From Ustulina deusta (lineage: Eukaryota > Ascomycota > Sordariomycetes > Xylariales > Xylariaceae), in NCBI GenBank assembly GCA_023159155.1, contig JAJNNX010000020.1, forward strand, positions 620,001 to 684,000: a DNA stretch of 64,000 nt, given 5' to 3'. Below are positions 10,646-22,191 of the stretch, in pieces (position 1 is the stretch's first letter; each line of letters starts with the position of its first letter). The notes beneath the pieces are model-generated. The model was not told the origin of the DNA. It did not search any database and saw only the letters and a program-made list of their open reading frames with translations. The position numbers were made by a program, and so were the translations under genes.

Positions 10646-12954
10646 CTTTCTCCGAGGAAAGACTGTGTTTTCGAACGGGACAATTATACTGCCACGTCCG
10701 ACAGGGGTGCAAAATTTATTGACTAGTAGCACGTAGCTATAGGCTATCTTCGGTCCCTTATATTCTAACTACGTGTGAAAGTGGGCGGGACAAAGAAAGA
10801 AGGAAAGAAAGGAAGAGAGAAGGGGAGGGGGGGAAAAGACGCATGAAATACGAAATTTTAAGCTCTCATAACCCCCTTGCTCGATGACTTGTGGCCGACC
10901 GACCGGAGACAGCGGAGGGGGGAAAGGCTAAAGAGAGACTTCACGATGTCTCCCATCCGTGATGACATGGTGGGTAGGACACCCCCGTGCCAGCGTAATG
11001 AGCGCTCTAAACCAGACTGAGGTTTAGTAATCTGTGACCATGACCCCAAGGCCGGGCTGTATCCGGCCTTCTTCCACCAGTTGCAGGCGCGGGATTGGAC
11101 CGTTGCGCTGCGCTTGGGCGAGATAACCATCGTTCCACATTATCCAGCACTCCACTGCGATAACAGATGACGATGTCGGTATCGTAAGGTTTTTTTTTTT
11201 TTTCTTTTTTTTGGTGTTCTACCCTCGTCATTCCGTAATAATAGATAATCAATCTTGGCTCCGTTGTCGACTGTGGAGAGTGGGGGAAAGCCCACCTTGA
11301 TGGCCGCCGGCGACTACGCTTCTTCTGGTCATACCGCCTACGGATGGCATGGATGAAGGAGAGTTAGTTTTTACGAATACGGGAACTCCGCCTCCGAGCC
11401 CTTCTCTGAACCGGGTCCAGCATATGGTTCCGGCGAAAAGTCTGCGATGAGGTAAGCAGCACTAATTATGGTTGCTGTTCTTTTTTTATATAAAGCAGAT
11501 AGATAAGATAACAAGTGTAGATGGAAATACAGTCTACCCTATTTCGAGGACACTCAGAAAGAATTGCATATCTAGGGAAAACATGAAATAACCTTGTATA
11601 CATCGGCCATCGAGTCACCTAAATTTCTAAGTTTTCTCTGACCCATAAATACCCGAGATCCGATCGATCTCTTTTGATACTTTTACCCACTACCTTCAAA
11701 ACAGGGGATTCCTTCTGTGCTTCACGGTGTGGAAATTCGTATTTCAGCTCATCGCCGTTGTTTATTGTTTTACTTCATGTCTTAAACTGAAAACATGCTA
11801 TATGCAATGCAGCTAGGGAACACGGAGGTGACCAGGATACTATCTAGCACATACCAATCGTTCCAAGTAGAATCCCATCCGTGATTAATTACTAACAACC
11901 TCGTTGAAGGCTACTCTTATAATGAATGTGGCAACTTATTTCCTCATCCCGATCCTTTGCGATAATAAACTGGTTGCTTGGACCGGCTTACCTTAATTAT
12001 TTTTGGACGAAAAACCATTGTGTATATTTCGAAATCTACTAGACCCGATGTCAAGGGCGGACCTCCTGCGGCATCGTTATAATTGCCGCTTCTAAGACGC
12101 AATGTTTTCTGCTTTATCTCGGCGGCTATTTGGATATATCGCTAAAGATACTATTGAACTGGATTCCTGGCCGTGGCTGGAATATGGAGATTTTAGGGAC
12201 TACGTATACTGGGTTTGGTGGATCAAAGAGGGTAAAAGTATAGTTTGTAATATTTAGCTTGGATTCTGGAAGGATACGGGCAGATTTGTCATAGATGTCC
12301 CCGATTCCCTGGAACTAGACCACCTGGATCAGCTCACAGGATGCAATGACAATATCAAGCTAGCGCCGTCGAGAGAGTCGACCCTGTGAATGATACGTTA
12401 CTGCGTAGAGGATATATGCGGAGATAGAGACACAAATATTTCGTCTGTTTGTGGAACTAAAGTCCATCCATGGCTGAAGTATTGGAGAGGTCTTGAATGA
12501 TTGTCGAGGAGGCTTTTGCATTGCAAAGTCGGTACGTTAAGAATCAATTCAAGGTCGACATTAAAGCTCTCTACCAATATTGATGACTTGGTACGAACTT
12601 CTCTGCCTCTGTTAGCCGCCCGCCTATAGCCGCTGATGTTCCATTTTGCTATCGGCCCATTAACTCTACTACCTAGGTAGGACACTGTATTAAAAACGGG
12701 AGCCGTAAAATCCTCAGCAACGTAGTCTGATCCACCCCGAGGCGCTCCCAGCAACCAGATAAGACCATACGAACAACACTAGACTATATATTATATTTAT
12801 TACTAACTTCAACAAAGCTACAATCCAGCCTCTGGTCCATAATTATCTCACTTGCAGTAAACCTTATTGCAATAGATATGACATAGCCTGCCCGCACCTC
12901 TTAGTTATTTTGTCCTAAACTATTAACAACTTTTCTGCTGTATCTAAGGGAGCT
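10646..12954. other. Long gene-poor stretch
   Basis: No supportable gene. A purine tract lies at about 10795-10840, just upstream of the MFS start; an interrupted T tract at 11190-11212; then AT-rich DNA. A 118-codon minus-strand frame at 12398-12754 has no ATG and was not called. The right end abuts a decayed gene. Confidence 0.45.
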
Positions 12955-14119
12955 TTAAAATTCGACATGTGTAACGGGACTACTATAAAGTTGATCTTTT
13001 ACTTTGCAACTGCTGCACTCCCTACCTCCCTGCTGTGTATAAATGCAAGCTTCGTTCCTATCACTACAGCTCTGGCACTTACCCTTGCATCTTCTCTCGT
13101 GGGCAATTAGTGAGCGATTTGAGCTCTGGGCATAGCAGACTATTTTGCCACACTGGGAACAATCGCGGTGCTCTGCATGTGTTGTGGGCGAAAATATGAT
13201 CCCTTATTAGCAAAACCAGTTGGCAACTCCGGTAAAGAATGGCTGTCTGTTTGAGCCATTGATGGTACCTGCCTTCATAGGCATGGCCATGCTCATGTAG
13301 TATGGTTCGGTATCCTTCTCCTCATACTCTTTCAGCGTAACGTGCGACTTCCAGGTTCAGTGGCCCTAGGATCTCGGTCATGAGACCGTGTGATATCTGC
13401 CTTGATTGAGTACGTTTCCATAGGTCTTCTAGGGCTGGTTGTGCGATGTCTGGGATGCTCGATGGCGTACTATTTGTTGCCCATCTCAACAGTTGCATGA
13501 CTGCGCGGTCGGTCTGGAATATAGGAAGTATTTTATTTGCACCAGACCAGGGTGGCGTTGGGGTCCCTTTGGGCCGTAAGAAAACTGAACGTTGATAACT
13601 TAGCTCTACGGTGTGCTTCATCGACATGTCCCTCTGGACCCTCAACCCACGATTTGCTCCGAGAAGCACCATGTTATAATAGGACTTGGACAGAATTGAA
13701 AGAACTTGTGTTCGAATTCTGACGGATTCGGTGGCGACGGCTCGGTATCTGGCCATCGAAATGAAGAAAAACTGCACTTTGGGGTGGCTTATCAACTCAT
13801 GCACGGCTAAAACATCTTTGGGTCCCTTAATCGCCCTCCCATCAAAAATGCGCTGGTGCCCTAGATCATGTGTTCAATGCTCTTGTATAAGGAGAAATTG
13901 AATATCCAGAGGTAAGATGTCACCCTCGGTCAAGAGTCGCAGCAGGCGAATTCTTGACCTTTTTTTTGGCGTTTGCCACGAGTAACAAAAACCAACGCCG
14001 GAAATCGGATGGCCATAGCTTCATGGACCCAATGGCAAGCACAAACACGTCAGGTTCGTGATAAGTTCAAAATACCAAGTTCAGAAGCGAGAGACCGGTT
14101 CTCCACATGCCTTAGGCAT
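12955..14119 (-). pseudogene. Decayed gene with Cys-rich C-terminus, frame broken only by TGA
   Basis: Starting from an ATG at 14119 (MPKACGEPVSRF) one minus-strand frame runs about 340 codons with no TAA or TAG but four TGA codons, at 14081-14083, 14021-14023, 13874-13876 and 13322-13324. Between them lies protein-like sequence, for example SGVGFCYSWQTPKKRSRI, EDLWKRTQSRQISHGLMTEI and GEGYRTILHEHGHAYEGRYH. Near 13190 the coding signal moves by one base into a Cys/His-rich tail: CSQCGKIVC, then LIAHERRCKGKCQSC, then CSSC, ending at the TAA at 12955. That pattern resembles a C2H2-like finger followed by a C4 cluster. All four TGA could come from CGA by one transition. Family not recognised. 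Reads as a recently disabled gene; a mitochondrial origin (TGA as Trp) is unlikely given its base composition. Confidence 0.55.
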
Positions 14120-14546
14120 AACTATAGCTCCATTTCGTTAGTCTCTAACGTAAAATATCATACTGCAAGCCTGGAGGTTGTCTCACCAGCTGGCCCAGAA
14201 CTGCTATGCTTTGCTCCATTGATAAGGCTTCGGCCCCCACTCAATCCCCACTACGGGCTGTTCTACCTACCTAGGTACCTAGGTACCGAATGGGAAGCCA
14301 AGTGGGGCCTGAGAGTGGAACTTGCACATTGTGGCGAGACCCATAGTTGCTTACTTAATTGATGGGCGCTAAGGCTCGAGCTGCATAGCGCGCCCCGCTC
14401 CGACCCCCGCCGCGCACAATCGAGATTTCTTTCAAATCCTTTCCAACTCCAAAAATAAAGCCTATCTATCACAGGCTGAGTTGATATTCCACTCTGCCGT
14501 ACATTCCACCTCACATCCCATCAGCAGCCTCAGCCAAATCATCACG
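14120..14546. promoter_or_regulatory. 5' region of RPL13
   Basis: No gene. It contains a double TACCTAGGTACC palindrome at 14264-14286 and a short C/A-rich 5'UTR-like run (about 14505-14545) directly before the RPL13 ATG. Confidence 0.45.
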
Positions 14547-15432
14547 ATGGTACTAAGATGCCCTGCCCGCGTGTTCATCATGTTGCTAATGTTTCTTAGG
14601 CGATCAAGGGCAATCAGCAGATTCCTCACAACCGTGAGCTACCCGTGGCCTTGGTGGGATCGCTTTCCTTCGCTCCCTCGCTGACCCTTCCTAGACTTCC
14701 GAAAAGCCTGGCAGACGCGGGTCAAGTGCCACTTCGATCAGGCCGGCCAGAAGTCTCGTCGTCGTGATGCCCGTCGTGCGAAGGCTGCCGCCGTCGCCCC
14801 TCGTCCCCTCGACCGATTGCGACCCGTTGTTCGCTGCCCGTCAGTTATGTTCCTGTTCCTGTTCCTGTTCCGTGTCCGTGTCCGTGTCCACGCCGGCGTC
14901 AGACGCTTACCATCTAGCAACAGGACCATCAAGTACAACCGTCGCGCTCGAGCTGGCCGTGGCTTTTCTCTCGCTGAACTTTCGGTACGAAACCCTCACT
15001 GAAACCCTCCTGAACTATGTGACATGACATACCTATCTAACAACAACGATATAAAAGGCTGCCGGAATTCCTCGCCGTCTTGCGCCCACCATTGGCATTT
15101 CCGTCGATCACCGCCGCGTAAACCTGTCCGAAGAGAGCCTCGCCATCAACGTCCAACGCTTGAAGGCGTACCAAGCCCGCCTAATTGTCTTCCCGCGCAA
15201 GACCAAGGGTCCTTCTCTTGACAACGTCGACACCACTCGAAGCATCAAGTCCACCTTCACCATCGAGCCTACTGCGCCAGGCGTCAGCGAAGTGAAGAAG
15301 GCTGCGATGCCTAAGGGCATCGAGGGTGGCGCGTTCCGTGCCTTGCGCCTGGCCAGATCCGAGGCGCGCTTGAAGGGTGTCCGGGAGAAGCGGGTGCGGG
15401 ATGCCGCCGAGGCTGAGAACGCAAAGAAGTAA
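14547..15432 (+). CDS. RPL13: 60S ribosomal protein L13 (eL13)
   Basis: Component of the large cytosolic ribosomal subunit. Five exons: 14547-14549, 14600-14633, 14695-14839, 14924-14984 and 15058-15432; introns 50, 61, 84 and 73 nt; 205 aa. The first exon is only the ATG, immediately followed by the donor GTACTAAG, and the second starts [11 protein letters not shown]. Conserved blocks follow in order: [52 protein letters not shown] and [15 protein letters not shown], with the basic alanine-rich tail. Intron 3 uses GTCAGT as donor and holds a hexanucleotide repeat. An intron right after the start codon is common in fungal ribosomal protein genes. Confidence 0.93.
14850..14889 (+). repeat. Hexanucleotide repeat inside RPL13 intron 3
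   Basis: Three copies close to TTCCTG followed by three close to TCCGTG, all pyrimidine-biased. It sits a few bases after the donor of an 84-nt intron. Confidence 0.8.
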
Positions 15433-16201
15433 TACTTGACGTCAACAGTTCACCCGACTGGTCTTGGATGGATTGCACACCATGGCCCCTCCCCAACCCG
15501 ATGCATCGAGTTTCAGTAGAACTCGACTAGCCTGCCTATGTAAAACTAGTGAGACATAGTTCAGGCTATGATATAAAGGTTCCAGGAATCATCGGTTACC
15601 TGGCATCCTTGCTATGATTGATATGATGGCGTAATAAAAGGAAATTAGGTGACTTAGGTATTTCTAGAGCCTAGAGCAATTCAATCAAAGCACCGTATAA
15701 ACCACAACTGCTAAGGAGAAATATAACCTCCTCGGGTATCACATAGTCTACAAAATAACCACGATAAATCAAGCATTACAATTTAATGTTTTATACCTTC
15801 TGTCCAGTAGTCTTGGCAGGTATTGAAGGTGAATCAGCAGTCAAAGGGATATGGGGCGCAAGTAGTTTCAAGGCTTACATTTTCGGATCCCAGAACTACC
15901 AGTCCGAGAGGCTTCCATAGGTACCAACTCTTCAACATTCGTATAGAATATTACTTCATTATTGCACTATAAACTATAACAACGTAAAATAAAACCTAAG
16001 GGAATGGAAACTATAGAACTAGGTATTATGAAATAATGAATATTAACAAATTAAATGAATAGATAGCAAAACCACTAACTATATAAAATAAGGCAAAAGT
16101 GAATAAAAGAGATAACTTACCTAATATACAAATTAGACGCAACATCGGGTTTAATACTGAAGTTGTGATTGGTTTATTACTGATTTTGGAGCTAATTCGG
16201 G
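15433..16201. other. AT-rich intergenic DNA
   Basis: No gene seen. It becomes strongly AT-rich from about 15950 to 16150. It lies upstream of the HET gene and may hide that gene's first exon, which I could not locate. Confidence 0.4.
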
Positions 16202-19200
16202 GCTGAAGTTGTCATTGATGGTTCACGGCAGGCAACCGTGATTCAGCCGCACAGGGCGCACATAAACCTCTCTTTCTGTGTTTTCCACTACATACATAGC
16301 GGGGATTCGCTTGTAAGATGTCGCTTCCTTGTTTCCTCGATCATCTGGGTGATCGTCTTTGCCCTTATTCGCATCGCCCTGCGCCCTCTGCTGGATAACA
16401 AGAGACAGTGGGATTCCGTCGTGTATTATTTCGTGGCTTTTCGTTGGACGTTCTGGTCTGGTGCTGGCATGTGGCCGCTCACCTTTTGGACGCTCTCGGC
16501 CCTCATCGGGTCGCGCGGCTCGAGCACGCTCAACAAGGTCCTCTGGCGACTGCACCTCTTTCTAGGCACGCATTTCGGACCTGGTGGCATACGTTTTCCC
16601 GGCTTCACTCTGGGCCCGAAGTGGGCTGCCGTTTTGATATATGGCAGGATGCTGTATACGGCGTCTTCGTACTGCCAACTGCCTGGCTTTGTAGGGTTGG
16701 TGGTTGCGGTGTTCAACCTGCGTCATTTCATGTACCCGTATAACGAATACTTTGATTTGACCTGGGCATGTGCTTGGTGGCTCCTATTCACCGCTTGCGT
16801 CTATGCAATGGCCCCTGGCATGCAGCTGTCCTGGTATGGGATGTGGTACGGTATTATGGCTGCAACAGCTTTCCTTATACGACCCGACCAGTCCAAAGCG
16901 CGCTTCGTTTCGTGGGCGGTTATCATATTCGTATTGCGGGCCGTGATATATACCCTGTACGCCACTTGGCTGACAAAAGACCTAAATATTGCATTCCTCT
17001 CGTCCAATCATTTCGTCCAGACATGGAGGATGAGTAGTAGTTCGGTGTGGTATCCTCTTAGTTCAAGGGACCCTACGCTTCAAGATCATCCAACTCTTTG
17101 CGAGCGATGCGACCGGATGACTGCGAAATCCGGCCTCATCATGGGATCATCGTTATATTTCACAAAGCTAGTGGAATGGCACACGTATTGGAGCAGAAAA
17201 GAGCTTTGTTTCGCATTCAGAGAGGAAGACCTTAGCAATCAACCAAATATAAATAGCAGTGAATTCGACGCAAAGCGTTGTGGACTTTGCTCTCTTCTAT
17301 GGCACTCAATGAGTCTGAAACGTCGGGAAAATATCATCGCAAGTACCATCGGCGAGGGAGTGGCCAGCACCATAAGTCCAGACCTATCTTTGCCTATAAA
17401 TGCCAATGAAGAACTAAGGGTGAAAATTTGGGAGGAGCGGCCACTGTCGCTATACACGTACGCACAGCTTTACTGGGGTGAAGTTGCGATTGGTGCACGT
17501 CTTTTGATTCACAGGCAGAAATTGTTTGCGGGTTGTGAGTCTTCCCTGTTCGCCTGAATGACAAGAAGCATTACCATCACAGGTCACATATCTGACACGA
17601 AATATAGCATCAGCGGCTATAGATCAACCCCGGACAAACTCTTTTCTGCATTTCCAACAGGCTAAAGAATGGATGAAACTGTGTAGCGAGAACCATACAC
17701 TCTGTAATAGCGTAAATGGTAAGAAGCGAGAACTTCCAGCCCGCCTTCTGTACGTGTTGGCAGGAGGGGATTGGAAGCCTGGAGATCGGCCAGCAACATT
17801 CAAGTTAGTTCGTACAGTTGACCTAGACAAGCGCCCCGAATACGTGGCCTTCAGCCATTGCTGGGGCGCGCCGGAAGGCATGCGATTCAAACTCCTGGCA
17901 AGCAACATTGAACAATGTTACGAGGGGATCGACTTTACATGTCTCTCGCAAAACATGCAAGACGCCATCACCACAACGCTCAGCCTCGGTGTATTCTCAT
18001 ACATCTGGATCGACTCCCTGTGTATAATCCAAAAGGACGAGCAGGAGCTTAACGGGGATGGAGCCTGGAAACATGACTGGGAAGTTGAAGCGAAGAAGAT
18101 GGGTGGCGTGTACTCGGGGGCTGCACTAACAATCGCATCAACGGGCTCGTCCTCCAGCGATGGGGGTTGCTTCCACACGAGGGACACGCAGAGTCTCAAA
18201 CCCGTCAAGGTCGGTGTCTCAAGTCGGACATCACTAGACGCTGGCTGGATCTTTGCGCGACGTGACGACATCTTCGACTTTGAGCGGAATGTAAACCTTG
18301 CGCCTCTCAACACGCATGGCTGGGTAACCCAGGAGCGACTGTTGTCTCGCCGCATCTTGCATTTCGGCGCCGAGATGATCTACTGGGAGTGTCGCGGGCG
18401 CTCGGCTTCCGAGTTCAACCCCCACGGCTATAGATACAAGTCATACCCCGAGGACTTCAAGGATTGGTACACGCCCGACGTGGGAAAGATAGACACCCGT
18501 GAGGACGTCGAGCGAGGGGAAAGAGAGGGTCGTGGCTTTTCGTGGGCGAGTTCGGAATCTGTGCGTCGGCGTCCCCCACCTGTCATGATCGACCCAGATA
18601 ACGAGACCGCTGCCTTTAGCACACAAACCGGGGTGTGGCAGCGCAGGAGAGGGTTCTAGAAGGACGTGCTGAAGCGAGCAGACGAGTCGTGGTCACAAGA
18701 CGAGAAGATTAACGATCAGGGACGTCGCGACCGCACCGGGTTCAGGGCTACATTCGAGACGCTGCGGTCTGTACAGCTCCATCACGGGAATCCATATACC
18801 TGGGCAATGCAGAATAGCTCCAATGTCAAGAAAGAGGACCCGCAGCAGAAACCGGGACCCCTAGTAGGCAGACACAGCTTCAGCCAGATGTGGTATGATA
18901 TCGTGGAGTCGTATTCTCGGGGCAAGCTGACTGTGCCTGCCGACAAGCTCATCGCGCTTAAAGGCATCCAGGACGAGATCGCATACGCCACAGGCTTCAC
19001 TTATATGTATGGGCTATGGCGCGAGAGTCTCGTTGCAGATATGCTGTGGTTTGCTATCGAGGGCCCCGGGAAGCGGCTGCGAACTGATCTGGGTGCGCCC
19101 GTGGCGCCTACGTGGTCGTGGGCTTCCATCGATGCACCCGTAGCCCTGGATCTCCTACCCGAAAATTCACGAGTAGATATCAAACTAAAGCAGCAACTCG

Positions 19201-19676
19201 TGAGAATCTTGGACGTGCGTGCCAGTGGCGATGGATGGACCACTGCGGATGCCGCCCAGCTAGGAGGGGCGTGTATAGAACTCGGCGGCTGGATGTTCCC
19301 AATTTCACACGCCTCGCTAGGTGGCGATACTGATGCCGATGTCTGGGAAATCGGCGTTGGCGAGGCCAAGAACGTACCGGTAAAGGTATTCTTCGACACT
19401 AATACTCAAGACATCTTGGTCGAATCGAGCTTCGCGTGCATGCCGTTCCTCGTTCTAGAGAGGGAGAACGCAGGTACATTCGCGCATTCTCACAGCAACG
19501 ACATCCAAGGTCTAGTGCTGCGACTTGTCAGGATAAGCGATGGGCCCAGTAGTCTCGATGTGTATGAGCGCGTCGGATATTTCACTACTAGCTATATGCC
19601 GACATCGCGAGGCGTCTCTGATATGCAAGCTGCTTTCAAGGCTCACGAAGAAAAGATGCTTTGTCTAGCGGGATAG
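16202..19676 (+). CDS. Multi-pass membrane protein with HET domain, in-frame TAG
   Basis: HET-domain proteins mediate heterokaryon incompatibility and cell death in filamentous fungi. The frame opens at about 16202 without an ATG, so the 5' end is unresolved. Two long exons, 16202-17531 and 17608-19676, flank a 76-nt GT-AG intron with a CTGAC branch. The N-terminal half holds about seven hydrophobic segments (for example SSIIWVIVFALIRIAL and WAVIIFVLRAVIYTLYAT). Next comes a Cys pair region (LCERCDRM and CGLCSLL) usual before HET domains. The HET core follows: YVAFSHCWG, FSYIWIDSLCIIQKD, GGVYSGAALTIAST and HGWVTQERLLSRRILHF. The TAG at 18657-18659 is followed by 339 in-frame codons of typical HET C-terminal sequence. 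It could be a nonsense mutation or be removed as a 99-nt intron (GTGCGT at 18561 to TTCTAG at 18659). Confidence 0.75.
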
Positions 19677-20358
19677 GCTCTGTACCTGGAAAACGTCCAC
19701 AGGGCGCGAGTCGCTCTACGCAATGGCATTGCTTGAACGGGCGCAATAGGAACAGAAAACACAAGTAGGTAACCCTTCAGTAAGCCTACCTAGGTACTTA
19801 TTAAGGCTGCAATAAGTCACCCACTGCAGCTCATGGGTCTCAGTGCAGTATGCTTACATACTAGAACACCTGTCGGGTGCTAAACAAGTTGTTTTTAGGA
19901 GACTTACATCGTTGCAACAGCGGAGATGTAGCGCCAACAGCACATGTCAGCAAGGCGATTACCGGTAGCGTCACATGACCCACGGTCCACCAGAGAGAGC
20001 AGTACACAGTACACTACAGTATAAGTACGGATCATCTATCCATCGACAACTCCAATACAAACCCACCGCCACTATCACAGGGAGACTTATCGAGCAGTGT
20101 CGACTAGACTAACTTAACTACTGAGTACCTTGAATTTAGTAACGCACTTGTCCCACATCAGGATTACGTAGGATGATTTTCGCGTCTCAGCGCGTGTTCG
20201 TTCCAGCACCTCATAGAAATCACACTCCTTAAACAGTATGGCCATTAGCACAGCTTGCGTTCGTGAGGTCCCCTGATAACAGAATCGTGATCGCAGTAAT
20301 TTTCTTATTTTCCCGTTATATATACCTACTTTGTTATCGTAATTGAGTGTTACTGATC
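19677..20358. other. Intergenic
   Basis: No gene seen. One TACCTAGGTA palindrome near 19788; AT-rich just before the next start codon. Confidence 0.45.
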
Positions 20359-21210
20359 ATGCCTAGAAAGGCGTTAGCCAACGCTTCAACTTCCACAAGC
20401 CACGAAGGCGACCTGGTGCCTAGAAAAAGGACTAAGAGGCTGTCTACTGATGGCGACTGCGCTACTAAAGCTGAAGGCAGAAAAAGAGCCAAGACATCCA
20501 AATCCAGAGAACCGGAAGCCTCAAAAGAGGAGCAACGGCCGCGGCTAACAACGCCGGATCTCGAGTTTGACTACCATCAAAGCCAGCTGCGGGATCCTCG
20601 ACCAACACCGGGGCGCGTGCGGCGACCGCGGCTCGAAGGCTGGGAAGTAACAGAGGAATTCAAACAACGGTTCTCCCTCCCAAAAGCAGAGAGACCGAAA
20701 GGTAGACTCAGCGCCTACCAGAGGGATCTGCTGTCCAAAGAGCAAACCTTGCTGGATCCTGCACAGACGTTCCACGACCTACACGTCTGCCACAAGAACG
20801 GCCCTCATGGACAACCGACTTACGATTCAGCGGGGTTTCAGCTAGACTTCAACGAAGTTGCCGAGTGGATAAAACCAAAAAGCTATAACAAGTCGCGCAC
20901 TGTTCGTGGCGAGGAGAGGGCTGTGGACCGGGCAAGACGGGAAGAGCGGGAGCTTTTTGAAAGCTTCTTCATACCCGGGGACGAACCGGACTGGGATAAC
21001 GGGACCACGGCGAAGCATTATATCAAAGACCACATCTTGAAGGATCTCGGCGTCCCCTGGCACCAGATTGATGCCAAGCGTGCCCGCGAGTGGCTGCAAA
21101 ACGGGTTTCAGAAAAAGAAGTTCTCGGAATGGTGGCGAGAGCCGAATGAGGAAGAGGAGAAGCGCATGCTGAAGATGATGTCGGGCGCAAGCCTCCGGAA
21201 AGACTTGTAG
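20359..21210 (+). CDS. Basic orphan protein, probably nuclear
   Basis: Single-exon frame of 283 aa starting at the ATG at 20359 (MPRKALANAS). I do not recognise the family. The first about 70 residues are rich in Lys, Arg, Ser and Thr with clusters such as PRKRTKR and GRKRAKTSK that look like nuclear localisation signals. The rest is hydrophilic and charged with several tryptophans: LEGWEVTEEFKQRF, GDEPDWDNGTTAKHYIKDHI, REWLQNGFQKKKFSEWWREP. No membrane segment or signal peptide is visible. Codon use resembles its neighbours. It sits alone between the HET gene and a dehydrogenase. It could be a lineage-specific nuclear protein; no function is proposed. Confidence 0.75.
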   Translation: MPRKALANASTSTSHEGDLVPRKRTKRLSTDGDCATKAEGRKRAKTSKSREPEASKEEQRPRLTTPDLEFDYHQSQLRDPRPTPGRVRRPRLEGWEVTEEFKQRFSLPKAERPKGRLSAYQRDLLSKEQTLLDPAQTFHDLHVCHKNGPHGQPTYDSAGFQLDFNEVAEWIKPKSYNKSRTVRGEERAVDRARREERELFESFFIPGDEPDWDNGTTAKHYIKDHILKDLGVPWHQIDAKRAREWLQNGFQKKKFSEWWREPNEEEEKRMLKMMSGASLRKDL

Positions 21211-22191
21211 CGTGGTCCTTGCGGCGCGAGCTGCTAGGTTAGTTCTGTAGAGAGTTACAAAGTCGAGCCGCAGTGGCTACGCCTGTGTCGGTTTGGATGG
21301 TATTATGCTCTCAGCTCTTTTCGGATGCTTTTCGCACTACCTGCTTTCTTGTATCTCGACGAAGGCGACTAATTGAAGGAGCTAAATTATGATTCATTTA
21401 TGTATTCCACGAGAAGTGATTGCTGACAGATGGGCAGCTAGATAACTGATAGTCATATGCAAGTGCTGGCTCGTTTTGCCCAAAGTCCGGGAATTAAGTC
21501 GGCGGATCCAATTCACGAGACATTATTGGTCAGCAAAGAATTGTGCTTTGCAGACGCCACTAATAATCTCTATCTGTTAATTAGTCTCCATTCTTATGAC
21601 TTCACTTGCCCACTCTATGCCAGAACATTATCTCCGTGGTGCCAAGGCGCCAATCCCCCCAGACCTATGCTCATGATCGGCGTTGAGCGCGGAGAAATAT
21701 GATCCTTCGGGGTTTGTGACATTGACCTCATCGGCGATAACGAGTCTGAAGATCCCCGGTTCTGGCATGATATGGAAATAGGCTTCTCTCCACCCACCGT
21801 GCTCGATGACGCACGAGACGTGATGACAAAGACGAGTGCAATAGACCATTTACGTTGGTAAGCTATGCTCAGGGGGGATGCTGTATCTGTGCTGACGGGC
21901 CCCGAAAAGGTATAACATAACAATGATGGGTCGATGAAGGCAAATCGTGCGCTACGATATCAAGTGGATCGCAGAAGGGATGGAGGTCCCGTATCGCATT
22001 TACTGTACTGATTTTGTATTAGAGTGGGTCGTTTGAGAATGAAGATATATAAGCAAGGAAGTATGGCCGCTGTGTCTTCCTCACCGAAGCGTTAATACCA
22101 CATCACATCGCTGGACCCAGCTATCTACTCAATCACCAACACTGCGAACAACGGCGCCTGTTTGGTAACGTTATAACAACTTCGACTAGAG
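21211..22191. other. Intergenic
   Basis: No supportable gene. A 74-codon minus-strand frame at 21628-21849 has some protein-like composition but no homology I recognise. The right end is the promoter side of the dehydrogenase. Confidence 0.4.

Noticed and set aside
12398..12754. 118-codon minus-strand frame
   Set aside because: Contains no ATG and no motif; it is near the decayed gene but cannot be joined to it.
12955..14119. Mitochondrial insertion explaining TGA codons as tryptophan
   Set aside because: Base composition is not strongly AT-rich and the protein does not resemble any mitochondrial product; CGA to TGA change is simpler.
13973..14362. 129-codon plus-strand frame
   Set aside because: Antisense to the 5' part of the decayed 13-kb gene; no motifs.
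21628..21849. 74-codon minus-strand frame with somewhat protein-like sequence
   Set aside because: Isolated, preceded by a stop directly before its ATG, no match recognised.
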